Shown: in pieces, positions 1 to 6,190 of the stretch | Layout of the letters: each line of letters starts with the position of its first letter | Position numbering within the stretch: position 1 is the stretch's first letter | Assembly: GCA_964387935.1 (NCBI GenBank) | Contig: CAYLZN010000144.1 | Location: 1-12,871, forward strand | DNA: 12,871 nucleotides | Direction of reading: 5' to 3' | Source of the DNA: CAYLZN01 sp964387935 | Lineage (GTDB): Bacteria > Acidobacteriota > Vicinamibacteria > Vicinamibacterales > JAFNAJ01 | Notes under the pieces: generated by a model | Told to the model about the DNA's origin: nothing | Database searches by the model: none | What the model saw: only the letters and a program-made list of their open reading frames with translations | Program-made: the position numbers and the translations under genes

Positions 1-939
1 GTGGCGAACCGGGGCGCGCACGTGTTTGCCGGGGACACCCCCGACGAGCCGGCGAATCCACCGGCCCTCGACGGCTTTCTCGAGGGCGTGCCCCGCAACG
101 CGCGCCGACCGTTCTACGCCGGAGGCGTTCGACCCAACGTGCTGGGCCTGGGAGGCACCTTCGGCTGGACGCAGGAGATCGGGTACTTCTCGAATCCGAC
201 ATACAGCTGGTACCGATCGCTGCAGGCACGTTTCGTCAGGCGTCTGGCAGACGGTGCGGCGTTCCAGGCGAACTACGCGTGGCAGCGCGCCGAGAAACAG
301 CACGATGACTACTGGATCTACGATCCGGACCTCAATCGGGGCCCCGCGGACTTCGACCGGGCGCATGTCTTCAACGCGTTCGGGGTGTACGAGCTGCCGT
401 TCGGCCGCGGCCGGCGCGTGGGTGATCACTGGGGCGCACTGGCCCAGGGCGTCCTCGGCGGCTGGCAGGTGAATGGCGCGTTGACCGTGCAGAGCGGCAT
501 GCCGATCAACGTCACCTACCGCAACGCGTTCCAGGATCGCGACGTCGGGCCCAACCGGCCGGACCTCATCGGCGATCCGTCGGGCCCCGAGACGAAGGCG
601 CAGTGGTTCAACGCGACGCCGATCGGCAGTCCCGGCAGTGCCTTTGGCAGGCCGGCACGTGGCACCTTCGGCTCGCTCGGCTACAATGCGCTGCGCGGGC
701 CCGGGTTCTGGCAGCTCGACGCGTCCGTGTTCAAGGTCGTTCCGCTCGGCGGTTCGCGCCGACTGGAGCTGCGAATCGAGTCGGTCAACGTGCTCAACAA
801 CGTGAACCTCGGCCAGCCCGACGCGGAGGTCGGCGTGCCAGACAATCCCAACCCCAACGCCGGCCGCATCACCAACACGGCGTACAACGGCACGGTCCCA
901 CAGCGGAACATCCAGTTCGGAGCGAGGTTCAGTTTTTAA
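1..939 (+). CDS. Oar-like TonB-dependent outer-membrane receptor, C-terminal part (5' truncated by window)
   Basis: The frame is open from the first base and ends at TAA 937-939, so only the C-terminal 312 or so residues are visible and the true start lies outside the window. The sequence matches the C-terminal barrel of the Oar-like TonB-dependent receptors that often carry an N-terminal carboxypeptidase-regulatory-like domain and are abundant in Acidobacteriota. Recognisable segments in order are SWYRSLQARFVRR, NYAWQRAEKQ, DLNRGPADFDRAHVFNAFGVYELPFGRGRR, GGWQVNGALTVQSGMPINV, RPDLIGDPSG, LRGPGFWQLDASVFK and a final IQFGARFSF. The terminal phenylalanine is typical of barrels inserted by the BAM complex. 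Alternating hydrophobic strands fit an outer-membrane barrel. The family is thought to import large substrates using TonB energy; the substrate cannot be told from this part. A DUF4239 gene follows on the same strand after 87 bases containing a heptamer repeat. Confidence 0.88.
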   Translation: MANRGAHVFAGDTPDEPANPPALDGFLEGVPRNARRPFYAGGVRPNVLGLGGTFGWTQEIGYFSNPTYSWYRSLQARFVRRLADGAAFQANYAWQRAEKQHDDYWIYDPDLNRGPADFDRAHVFNAFGVYELPFGRGRRVGDHWGALAQGVLGGWQVNGALTVQSGMPINVTYRNAFQDRDVGPNRPDLIGDPSGPETKAQWFNATPIGSPGSAFGRPARGTFGSLGYNALRGPGFWQLDASVFKVVPLGGSRRLELRIESVNVLNNVNLGQPDAEVGVPDNPNPNAGRITNTAYNGTVPQRNIQFGARFSF

Positions 940-955
940 CCTCAATCCACCAATC

Positions 956-997
956 GGCTTGCGGCCTGCGGCGCACGGCTCGCGGCGCTGGGCGGCT
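956..997 (+). repeat. Heptanucleotide tandem array 1 (six degenerate GGCNNNN units)
   Basis: Six consecutive 7-base units can be read without gaps: GGCTTGC (956), GGCCTGC (963), GGCGCAC (970), GGCTCGC (977), GGCGCTG (984) and GGCGGCT (991). The first four are clearly related and the last two are more diverged. Array 2, on the other side of the next gene, contains the reverse complements GCAAGCC and GCGAGCC, so the two arrays are inverted copies of one family. The array ends exactly at the first base of a possible -10 hexamer (997-1002). It does not encode anything I can recognise. Confidence 0.75.
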
Positions 998-1002
998 ATC
1001 AT
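997..1002 (+). promoter_or_regulatory. Possible -10 element (TATCAT) for the DUF4239 gene
   Basis: TATCAT matches four of six bases of the sigma-70 -10 consensus and lies 25 bases before the GTG start at 1027. No convincing -35 hexamer is found 16-18 bases upstream; that position lies within heptamer array 1. The same hexamer also occurs before the gene at 10153. This is a sequence impression only. Confidence 0.3.
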
Positions 1003-1026
1003 GTCTTCCCACGAGGACGGTCGTCC

Positions 1027-1827
1027 GTGCAGCATGGGCACCTTATGGATGTGACTCTGCAATCCTTGTCCGATGTTCTGGCAGCAGGTCTGGTGATCGC
1101 CATGCTGGTCCTGCTGGAGCTGGGACGGCGCCTGGGAAGGCATCGCCTTGCGCGGGATGGCGAAGGGGCTCCGGCGGGGACGGGGCCGATCGACGGGGCG
1201 GTGTTTGCGCTGCTCGGCCTGCTGATCGCGTTCACGTTCAGTGGGGCGGCAACGCGGTTCGACACCCGGCGTGACCTGATTGTGCAGGAGGCCAACCACA
1301 TCGGGACCGCCTGGCTGCGGCTGGACGTGCTTCCGGAGTCGGCGCAGCCGCGGCTGCGGGAACTGTTCCGACAGTACCTGGACGCCCGGCTTGCGGCCTA
1401 CGAGAAGATCCCCGATGTGACGGCCGCGTATGCCGAGCTGGCCCGGTCGACCGCGCTGCAAGGGGAGATCTGGAAGCTGGCGGTGGCCGCGTGCCAGACA
1501 CCAGAAGGGCAGCGGGCCTCGATGCTCGTGCTGCCGGCCCTGAATGCCATGATCGACATCACCACGGTCCGGACGATGGCGACGAAGATGCATCCGCCGG
1601 TCGTCATCTACCTCCTGCTGATCGGGCTGGCGCTGGTGAGTGCACTTCTGGCCGGACTGGGGATGGCGGGTGGCAGGCAGCGCAGCTGGGTTCACATGAT
1701 CGGCTTTGCGCTCATCATGGGGCTGTCGGTGTACGTCATCGTGGACCTGGAGTTCCCACGACTGGGTGTGATCCGGGTCGACGCCGCAGACGAGTTGTTG
1801 CGCGAGCTGCGGCAGAGCATGCAGTAG
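1027..1827 (+). CDS. DUF4239-family (bestrophin-like) integral membrane protein
   Basis: The 266-residue product has four hydrophobic segments at about residues 16-33, 57-75, 190-213 and 221-240, with a soluble helical region of about 115 residues between the second and third. The segment from about 57 to 100 (GAVFALLGLLIAFTFSGAA, then RFD, RRDLIVQEANHIGTAWLRLD) and the late LVSALLAGLGMAGGR and YVIVDLEFPRLG stretches are what I associate with DUF4239, also labelled bestrophin-like. Bestrophins are anion channels, but ion transport by DUF4239 proteins is not established as far as I know. The GTG at 1027 is chosen because GAGGA (1013-1017) precedes it at a good distance. An in-frame ATG at 1045 would give a protein six residues shorter and has no visible ribosome binding site. 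The gene stands alone, flanked on both sides by inverted heptamer arrays. Confidence 0.75.
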   Translation: MQHGHLMDVTLQSLSDVLAAGLVIAMLVLLELGRRLGRHRLARDGEGAPAGTGPIDGAVFALLGLLIAFTFSGAATRFDTRRDLIVQEANHIGTAWLRLDVLPESAQPRLRELFRQYLDARLAAYEKIPDVTAAYAELARSTALQGEIWKLAVAACQTPEGQRASMLVLPALNAMIDITTVRTMATKMHPPVVIYLLLIGLALVSALLAGLGMAGGRQRSWVHMIGFALIMGLSVYVIVDLEFPRLGVIRVDAADELLRELRQSMQ

Positions 1828-1910
1828 GTCGGCCACGTCGCCTGGCCTCGATGGGACAGGACGGCGGGCGGCGATCGGCGGGCGACCGTCGGCCGTGCGC
1901 CGCAGCCGCC

Positions 1911-1952
1911 GCAAGCCGCGAGCCGCAAGCCGCACGCCGCAAGCCGCGAGCC
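1911..1952 (-). repeat. Heptanucleotide tandem array 2 (six units, inverted relative to array 1)
   Basis: The plus strand reads GCAAGCC, GCGAGCC, GCAAGCC, GCACGCC, GCAAGCC, GCGAGCC in exact register from 1911. On the minus strand these are GGCTCGC, GGCTTGC, GGCGTGC, GGCTTGC, GGCTCGC and GGCTTGC, the same unit family as array 1. The array occupies most of the second half of the 138-base convergent gap between the DUF4239 gene and the patatin gene, ending 13 bases from the patatin stop codon. The first half of the gap (1828-1910) is GC-rich, and I see no clear terminator hairpin in it. Confidence 0.9.
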
Positions 1953-1965
1953 AGTTGTCCGATCG

Positions 1966-4146
1966 CTACGGCCACCCGATCGAGAGCGTCGTCAGGGTGT
2001 CGCCCCCGTTGCGCACGGCGAACTCCAACGAGATGGGGCCAATGGGGCTCGGGTGGCAGGCGCCGGTGCTCAGACCCCAGCGCAGCCCGTCCAGGGTGAC
2101 GTCATCGGTGGTGGCGAACGCGTTTCCCGCTCCTGCCCGGACGAGCACGCGCAGTTGCCCGAGCACCTTCATCCGAAGGCTCGTGGCCGCGGCGAACGCC
2201 TGCGCGCCCTTGAGCTCCTCATGGTGGTAGCCCGGAACCAGGGTGACTCCGCCGAGGCGGTACCAGTCGTACTTCGGCAGGTCTTCGTCTGAGAGGAAGC
2301 CCATGGCGTCCAGTTGCAGCGTCACCCGACGGCCCAGCGGGTAGGCTGCCCGGCCCTCGGCGAGTGCGCTCCAGTAGACCCGATCGGCTCCGATGTCGGC
2401 GAGGCTCGACTCGCCGCTGACCGCATAGCGGCGGCCGTGCTCCGGCCACGCGAGGTCATCGAGCGTGTCGAACACCAGCCGGCCGAAGAGCGCCCTCACC
2501 CGATCCGTCTCTTCGGGGAGCCTTTCCTCCAGCCCTCCCCGGGGGACGGTCGTCACGCGGCCGACGCGCGCACCGCCCTCGAAGAAGGCCCAGCGCTTCA
2601 CACCCGTCCGCAGCGCGAACTCGACCCCCTCGCGGTCGAAGCGTGCCCGGTTGATCTCGCCGCCCGCCGCGTCGAAGAAGCGTGGCTTGTCACGACTGGC
2701 GTATCCGGTCACGCGGTAGCCGATGCCCGTGACGACGAGTCGGTCCCCCCGCAGCGACGCCTCCAGCACCTGCTCGGCGTCGCTCGCTCCCGCAAGCACC
2801 TCCACCTGTTCGCCGAAGCCCAGCGTGTTCTGGTTGCTCAGGCGGATCGACCCGCGGGCCTTCTCCCACTCCGTGTAACCGAAGCCGACCTCAGCGCGGT
2901 TGGGCGGCGCGTCCTTCACGCGGAGGACGATCTCCACACCGTCCGCGGCCGGCTCGAACTCCAGCCAGGTCCGGGCGAACAGGGGGGACGCGTTGATCTT
3001 GTCGAAGGCGCGCAGGCCCTTCTGCATGTCGAAGGGCTGCTCCGCGGGGATGTTGAACGTCCGGCGCACCAGGGTCTCGCTCACGCGCTCGTTCCCGGCC
3101 ACCTTGACGGCGGCAATCCTCGCCCCCTCGAGAACCGGTCCCCGGACGGGGGGACGCCGACCCAGGTCGGTGACGCCTCTCGCCTCGAGCTTCGCCCGGA
3201 TCTGCGGGACGGCGGCCTTCGCGGCCTCGTAGCCCCTGAGGATCAGTTCGTCGAAGCCGGAGTAGTCGGTGGAGGAGTGCCTGCCGAGGTCCGGGCGCAC
3301 CAGCACGTCGGCCTCCGCCGAGAAATCCTCGTATCGACGTCGCATCAGCAGGTCGCTCACCTGGGTGGCCACGCCAATCGCGGAGGCGTAGTCCTGCGGC
3401 TCGAGCGCGGGGCTGGCGATGTCGACGGCGACCACGACCGAGGCGCCGAAGTCCCGCGCCACGTCGATCGGCAGGTTGTTCACGATCAGGCCGTCCACGA
3501 GCTTTCGGCCGCCCCAGTCCACGGGTTCGAAGACGAGGGGGATCGAGAGGCTGGCTCGCACGGCCAGCGCGAGGTCGCCTTTCGCCAGCACCACGGGCTC
3601 GCCGTTAGCGAGGTCGCCCGCCATGGCCCGGAACCGCACGGGCAGGCGGTCGAAGTCCCCGCTGGCCGCGTAGCCGCCGGGGGCCAGGTTCTCGACGAGG
3701 AAGCGGTTGATTCGATGGTCGGCCAGGAGACCACCCGGCAGGTGTGGGCCTTTCCGGTCGAAGTTCACGCCGGCGACCGGCACGTGCCGGTCCAGCCTCT
3801 GATCCACCGGCAGGGTGCGCCGGTCCGGCCGGCCGCTGAACAGGGACGCCCAGTCCAGAGACCGCACGATGTGCTCGAGTTCGGCCGCCGTCTTCCCCGT
3901 GGCGAAGACCCCGCCGACCACCGCGCCCATGCTGTTGGCGGCGATCGCGTCAATCGGGATGCCGGCTTCTTCGAGGGCGCGCAGGGCCCCGACGTGGGCG
4001 ATCCCGCGGGCGCCCCCGCCCGAGAGGGCCAGGGCGACGCGGGGCCGGGGCCCGTCGGCTGCAGCTGGAGCCGGCGGACCTGCCTGTGCGGTGATCGCCG
4101 CGGCCGAGGCCAGCGCCAGTCCGGCGAGGATCGGGGTTCCCCTCAT
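1966..4146 (-). CDS. PlpD-like patatin phospholipase with POTRA and outer-membrane barrel (type Vd autotransporter)
   Basis: The 726-residue product begins with a signal peptide (residues 1-22, hydrophobic core ILAGLALASAAAITA). A patatin domain follows (about 35-320) with the oxyanion loop GGGARG at 43-48, nucleophile Ser72 in ANSMG, and the dyad Asp218 in VDGL. Residues 338-412 look like one POTRA domain, and 415-726 form an Omp85-type 16-strand-like barrel. Domain order and length match Pseudomonas aeruginosa PlpD (728 residues by memory), in which the barrel secretes the lipase to the surface; substrates are phospholipids. Two positions are odd. The elbow has Ala70 where Gly is usual (GxSxG), and the barrel motif that is normally (V/I)RG(Y/F) reads VPGY (637-640). 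The start at 4146 is preferred over 45 extra upstream codons because it opens the signal peptide and has GGGAGA seven bases upstream. It is divergent from the HTH gene, so that protein might regulate it. Confidence 0.92.
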   Translation of the reverse strand: MRGTPILAGLALASAAAITAQAGPPAPAAADGPRPRVALALSGGGARGIAHVGALRALEEAGIPIDAIAANSMGAVVGGVFATGKTAAELEHIVRSLDWASLFSGRPDRRTLPVDQRLDRHVPVAGVNFDRKGPHLPGGLLADHRINRFLVENLAPGGYAASGDFDRLPVRFRAMAGDLANGEPVVLAKGDLALAVRASLSIPLVFEPVDWGGRKLVDGLIVNNLPIDVARDFGASVVVAVDIASPALEPQDYASAIGVATQVSDLLMRRRYEDFSAEADVLVRPDLGRHSSTDYSGFDELILRGYEAAKAAVPQIRAKLEARGVTDLGRRPPVRGPVLEGARIAAVKVAGNERVSETLVRRTFNIPAEQPFDMQKGLRAFDKINASPLFARTWLEFEPAADGVEIVLRVKDAPPNRAEVGFGYTEWEKARGSIRLSNQNTLGFGEQVEVLAGASDAEQVLEASLRGDRLVVTGIGYRVTGYASRDKPRFFDAAGGEINRARFDREGVEFALRTGVKRWAFFEGGARVGRVTTVPRGGLEERLPEETDRVRALFGRLVFDTLDDLAWPEHGRRYAVSGESSLADIGADRVYWSALAEGRAAYPLGRRVTLQLDAMGFLSDEDLPKYDWYRLGGVTLVPGYHHEELKGAQAFAAATSLRMKVLGQLRVLVRAGAGNAFATTDDVTLDGLRWGLSTGACHPSPIGPISLEFAVRNGGDTLTTLSIGWP

Positions 4147-4153
4147 GTCGCGT

Positions 4154-4159
4154 TCTCCC
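4154..4159 (-). promoter_or_regulatory. Ribosome binding site (GGGAGA) deciding the patatin start
   Basis: Read on the minus strand, GGGAGA lies seven bases before the ATG at 4146. It supports that start over the longer open frame that continues to 4281. The extra 45 residues would place a charged, non-hydrophobic stretch before the signal peptide. Confidence 0.6.
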
Positions 4160-4302
4160 GGGAAGTCGGCGTGGCCGGGCCGCGTGCCCTGGGCCCCGAG
4201 CCCCGTCGTGTTCCGAAATCGCATGAGCCGTTTTGCCAGAGCCCTGCGCGTATCCAGACAGGAGCACACGAGAAAGCGCATCCATGCCGCGTCGGAACCG
4301 CA

Positions 4303-4309
4303 AGGAGGC
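4303..4309 (+). promoter_or_regulatory. Strong ribosome binding site (AAGGAGG) for the HTH gene
   Basis: AAGGAGG is close to a perfect anti-16S match. It is followed by four bases and the ATG at 4314. It selects this start over upstream in-frame ATGs at 4284 and 4233, which lack such a site. Confidence 0.75.
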
Positions 4310-4313
4310 TGAC

Positions 4314-4730
4314 ATGTCGCTGCAACACGTCGAGGTGGCTGCAGAGCACGTCCAGGTGCTCGAGCGCTGGAGTCAGACGCCCACCACGCAGCAGCGCCTG
4401 GTCCGGCGGAGCCGCATCATCCTGCTGGCGGCCAACGGTCATACGCTCGCAGACATTGCGGACGAACTGGGCACGTCCCGGTCCACGGTGCGCCTGTGGG
4501 TCGAGCGTTTCGGGGCCGGCGGCCCGGACGCCCTCAGCCACGATCGGCCTGGCCGAGGCCGCAAGCCGCTGCTGCACGGCGACGTCATCGCGCAGATGCA
4601 GCAGTTCCAGGCAGAGAGTGAGGCGGCCGGGCACCGCGTCGGCATCCGCGAGCTGGCGCGCCGGTTCGGTGTGAGTCCGACAACCGTGCACCGGGCGCTG
4701 CTGAAGGCGAGGAACGGCCATTCAAACTGA
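4314..4730 (+). CDS. Stand-alone double helix-turn-helix protein, like the DNA-binding half of an IS630/Tc1-type transposase
   Basis: The 138-residue protein has two helix-turn-helix units joined by a basic linker. The first, at about 43-66, contains TLADIADELGTSRSTVRLWVERF. The linker at 78-86 (RPGRGRKPL) resembles the AT-hook-like linker of these transposases. The second unit, at about 108-130, contains IRELARRFGVSPTTVHRAL. This arrangement is the paired-domain-like N-terminal half of IS630/Tc1-mariner transposases. The frame then ends at TGA 4728-4730, just where the DDE catalytic domain would begin, and no DDE remnant follows because the dipeptidase gene starts 28 bases later on the other strand. 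The start at 4314 is set by AAGGAGG at 4303-4309. It could be a domesticated transcription factor or a truncated transposase. The intact frame and strong ribosome binding site favour a working protein. It may act on the divergent patatin gene across the 167-base gap, which is inference. Confidence 0.75.
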   Translation: MSLQHVEVAAEHVQVLERWSQTPTTQQRLVRRSRIILLAANGHTLADIADELGTSRSTVRLWVERFGAGGPDALSHDRPGRGRKPLLHGDVIAQMQQFQAESEAAGHRVGIRELARRFGVSPTTVHRALLKARNGHSN

Positions 4731-4734
4731 ACCG

Positions 4735-4776
4735 GGCACAAGGCACAAGGCTCAAGGCTCAGGGCACAAGGCTCAG
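4735..4776 (+). repeat. Heptanucleotide tandem array 3 (six units, overlapping the dipeptidase 3' end)
   Basis: The units are GGCACAA (4735), GGCACAA (4742), GGCTCAA (4749), GGCTCAG (4756), GGCACAA (4763) and GGCTCAG (4770), all in exact 7-base register and differing at only two positions. The array begins five bases after the HTH gene stop. Its last 18 bases encode, on the minus strand, the final LSLVP and stop codon of the dipeptidase. Confidence 0.92.
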
Positions 4777-6045
4777 CCCGTCCAGTTCCTCGATCGTCCG
4801 CACCGACGGCGGTCGCGCCGCCTGCAGCCGCGCGGCCGTCTTCTCCGCGGCCCGCATCACGCGCAGCAGGTTCAGGCCGAGCACCTTCTTCACGTCCTCG
4901 TCGCTGTAGCCCCGGCGGAGCAGTTCGGCCGTGAGCGCGGGGAACCGCGACACGTCCTCGAGGCCGTCAGGCCCGAAGTCGATGCCGTCGAAGTCGCTGC
5001 CGACCCCGACGTGATCGATGCCTGCGACCTTGCGCACGTGGTCGATGTGATCGACGACCTGCGCGAGGGTAGCCCTGGGCCCGGGATGGGCCGCCTTCCA
5101 CGGCCCGAGCAGCGTCCGGCGCTGATCCGCTGTGGCGCCGGGATTGGCCGCCCGCAACCGCTGCAGCTCCTCCCGCTCCTTGCGCTCGTGGTCGGCAACG
5201 GCCTGCGAGGTGAAGCTCGGCACGAAGGTCACCATGACCACGCCGCCGTTGCCCGGCAGGAGGCGAAGGACCTCGTCGGGGACGTTGCGCGGCACGTCGC
5301 ACAACGCTCGCGTCGAGGAATGCGAGAAGATGACTGGCGCCTCCGTCACCCGCAGCGCGTCCTTCATGGTCTCCGGGGAGACGTGCGAGAGGTCGACCAG
5401 CATCCCGAGCCAGTTCATCTCGCGCACGACCTCCTCGCCGAAGCGGGACAGGCCACCGACGCGCGCCTGGTCGGTTCCGGAATCGGCCCACGGCACGTTG
5501 TCGCTGTGCGTGAGCGTCATGTAGCCGACCCCCAGTTGCCGGAACATGCGAAGCGTCGGGAGCGAAGAGTCAATCGAGTGGCCGCCCTCCATTCCCATCA
5601 ACGACGCGATCCGTCCTGCCTTGAAGATGCGCTCCACGTCGTCGGCCGTCCGAGCCAGCTCGAACGTGTCCGGGTAGCGACGGGCCATCTCGTGCACGGC
5701 AGCGATCTGTTCGAGCGTCGCGGTGACCGCCTTCTGGCCCTGCAGCGAGGCCGGCACGTAGACGGACCAGAACTGCGCCCCGAGCAGGCCCTGCCGCAGC
5801 CGCGCGATGTCCGTCTGAAGCTTCGGCTGCGGCTTCCGCAGGTCCACCTTGTCGAAGTCGTACCGTGCCGCGTCGCGCATCGCCCACGGGAGGTCGTTGT
5901 GCCCATCGATGAGCGGGACCTGTGCCATGAGCGCGCGAGCACGCTGGTCGAGTGGTGCCGTGGGCGGCTGCGCTCCCGCCAGCACCAGGGATCCCAGGAG
6001 GCTGCACACGCACGCCAGGACGGCGACGGTTCTTGTCGTGGACAT
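4759..6045 (-). CDS. Membrane dipeptidase, peptidase family M19 (renal dipeptidase-like)
   Basis: The 428-residue protein matches the M19 zinc dipeptidases. Metal ligands seen are His49 and Asp51 (DGHNDLP), bridging Glu153 (GMEGG), His221 (DLSHVS) and His242 (FSHSS), with catalytic Asp351 in GSDFDG. The family hydrolyses dipeptides, often with a D-residue or dehydro residue at the C-terminal position. An N-terminal signal peptide (hydrophobic core about 6-24, possible cleavage after AGA at 23-25) suggests a periplasmic or exported enzyme. I choose the ATG at 6045 because it opens the signal peptide. No ribosome binding site is visible, but TAGACT lies seven bases before the ATG, which would suit a leaderless mRNA. 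The last five codons and TGA stop lie inside heptamer array 3, so the C-terminal tail is repeat-derived. It is divergent from the acyltransferase gene. Confidence 0.93.
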   Translation of the reverse strand: MSTTRTVAVLACVCSLLGSLVLAGAQPPTAPLDQRARALMAQVPLIDGHNDLPWAMRDAARYDFDKVDLRKPQPKLQTDIARLRQGLLGAQFWSVYVPASLQGQKAVTATLEQIAAVHEMARRYPDTFELARTADDVERIFKAGRIASLMGMEGGHSIDSSLPTLRMFRQLGVGYMTLTHSDNVPWADSGTDQARVGGLSRFGEEVVREMNWLGMLVDLSHVSPETMKDALRVTEAPVIFSHSSTRALCDVPRNVPDEVLRLLPGNGGVVMVTFVPSFTSQAVADHERKEREELQRLRAANPGATADQRRTLLGPWKAAHPGPRATLAQVVDHIDHVRKVAGIDHVGVGSDFDGIDFGPDGLEDVSRFPALTAELLRRGYSDEDVKKVLGLNLLRVMRAAEKTAARLQAARPPSVRTIEELDGLSLVP

Positions 6046-6052
6046 GCGTGGC

Positions 6053-6058
6053 AGTCTA
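6053..6058 (-). promoter_or_regulatory. Possible -10 element (TAGACT) for a leaderless dipeptidase mRNA
   Basis: On the minus strand TAGACT fits the TANNNT pattern and ends seven bases before the ATG at 6045. Transcription would then start at or next to the A of the start codon. The lack of any purine-rich ribosome binding site before this ATG agrees with that. There is no recognisable -35; that region lies in heptamer array 4. Confidence 0.35.
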
Positions 6059-6067
6059 CAACGGGCC

Positions 6068-6116
6068 GCACCTGGCACCTGGCACCTGGCAACTGGAAAC
6101 TGGAAACTGGAAACTG
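6068..6116 (+). repeat. Heptanucleotide tandem array 4 (seven units with a stepwise sequence change)
   Basis: Seven units in exact register: GCACCTG at 6068, 6075 and 6082, then GCAACTG at 6089, then GAAACTG at 6096, 6103 and 6110. The single middle unit is a one-base intermediate between the two homogeneous blocks. In the phase used for the other arrays, the units read GGCACCT to GGCAACT to GGAAACT. The array fills the middle of the 145-base divergent gap between the dipeptidase and acyltransferase genes. Confidence 0.95.
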
Positions 6117-6126
6117 AGAACCGATT

Positions 6127-6132
6127 TACACT
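6127..6132 (+). promoter_or_regulatory. Possible -10 element (TACACT) for the acyltransferase gene
   Basis: TACACT matches four of six -10 consensus bases and lies 58 bases before the ATG at 6191. A -35 at normal spacing would fall on AAACTG of heptamer array 4, which is not a good match. Weak evidence. Confidence 0.22.
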
Positions 6133-6190
6133 ACCGCCCGGCCACGCGACACGGGCGTTCCCGGCGTCGCGTCGGTCGCCACGCCCGTCC

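Noticed and set aside
956..976. TTGCGG at 959-964 as the -35 partner of TATCAT at 997.
   Set aside because: The spacing is 32 bases, far from the usual 16-18.
4147..4281. A 45-residue N-terminal extension of the patatin protein.
   Set aside because: It would bury the signal peptide internally, and a ribosome binding site precedes the ATG at 4146.
2314..4674. A 786-codon open frame on the plus strand opposite the patatin gene.
   Set aside because: It is antisense to a gene with clear catalytic motifs and reads as a His/Arg/Gly/Val-rich sequence with no family pattern. Long antisense frames are expected at this GC content.
6068..6116. Heptamer arrays as a CRISPR or a long direct repeat with spacers.
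   Set aside because: The units are 7 bases, directly adjacent with no spacers, so they are simple tandem repeats.
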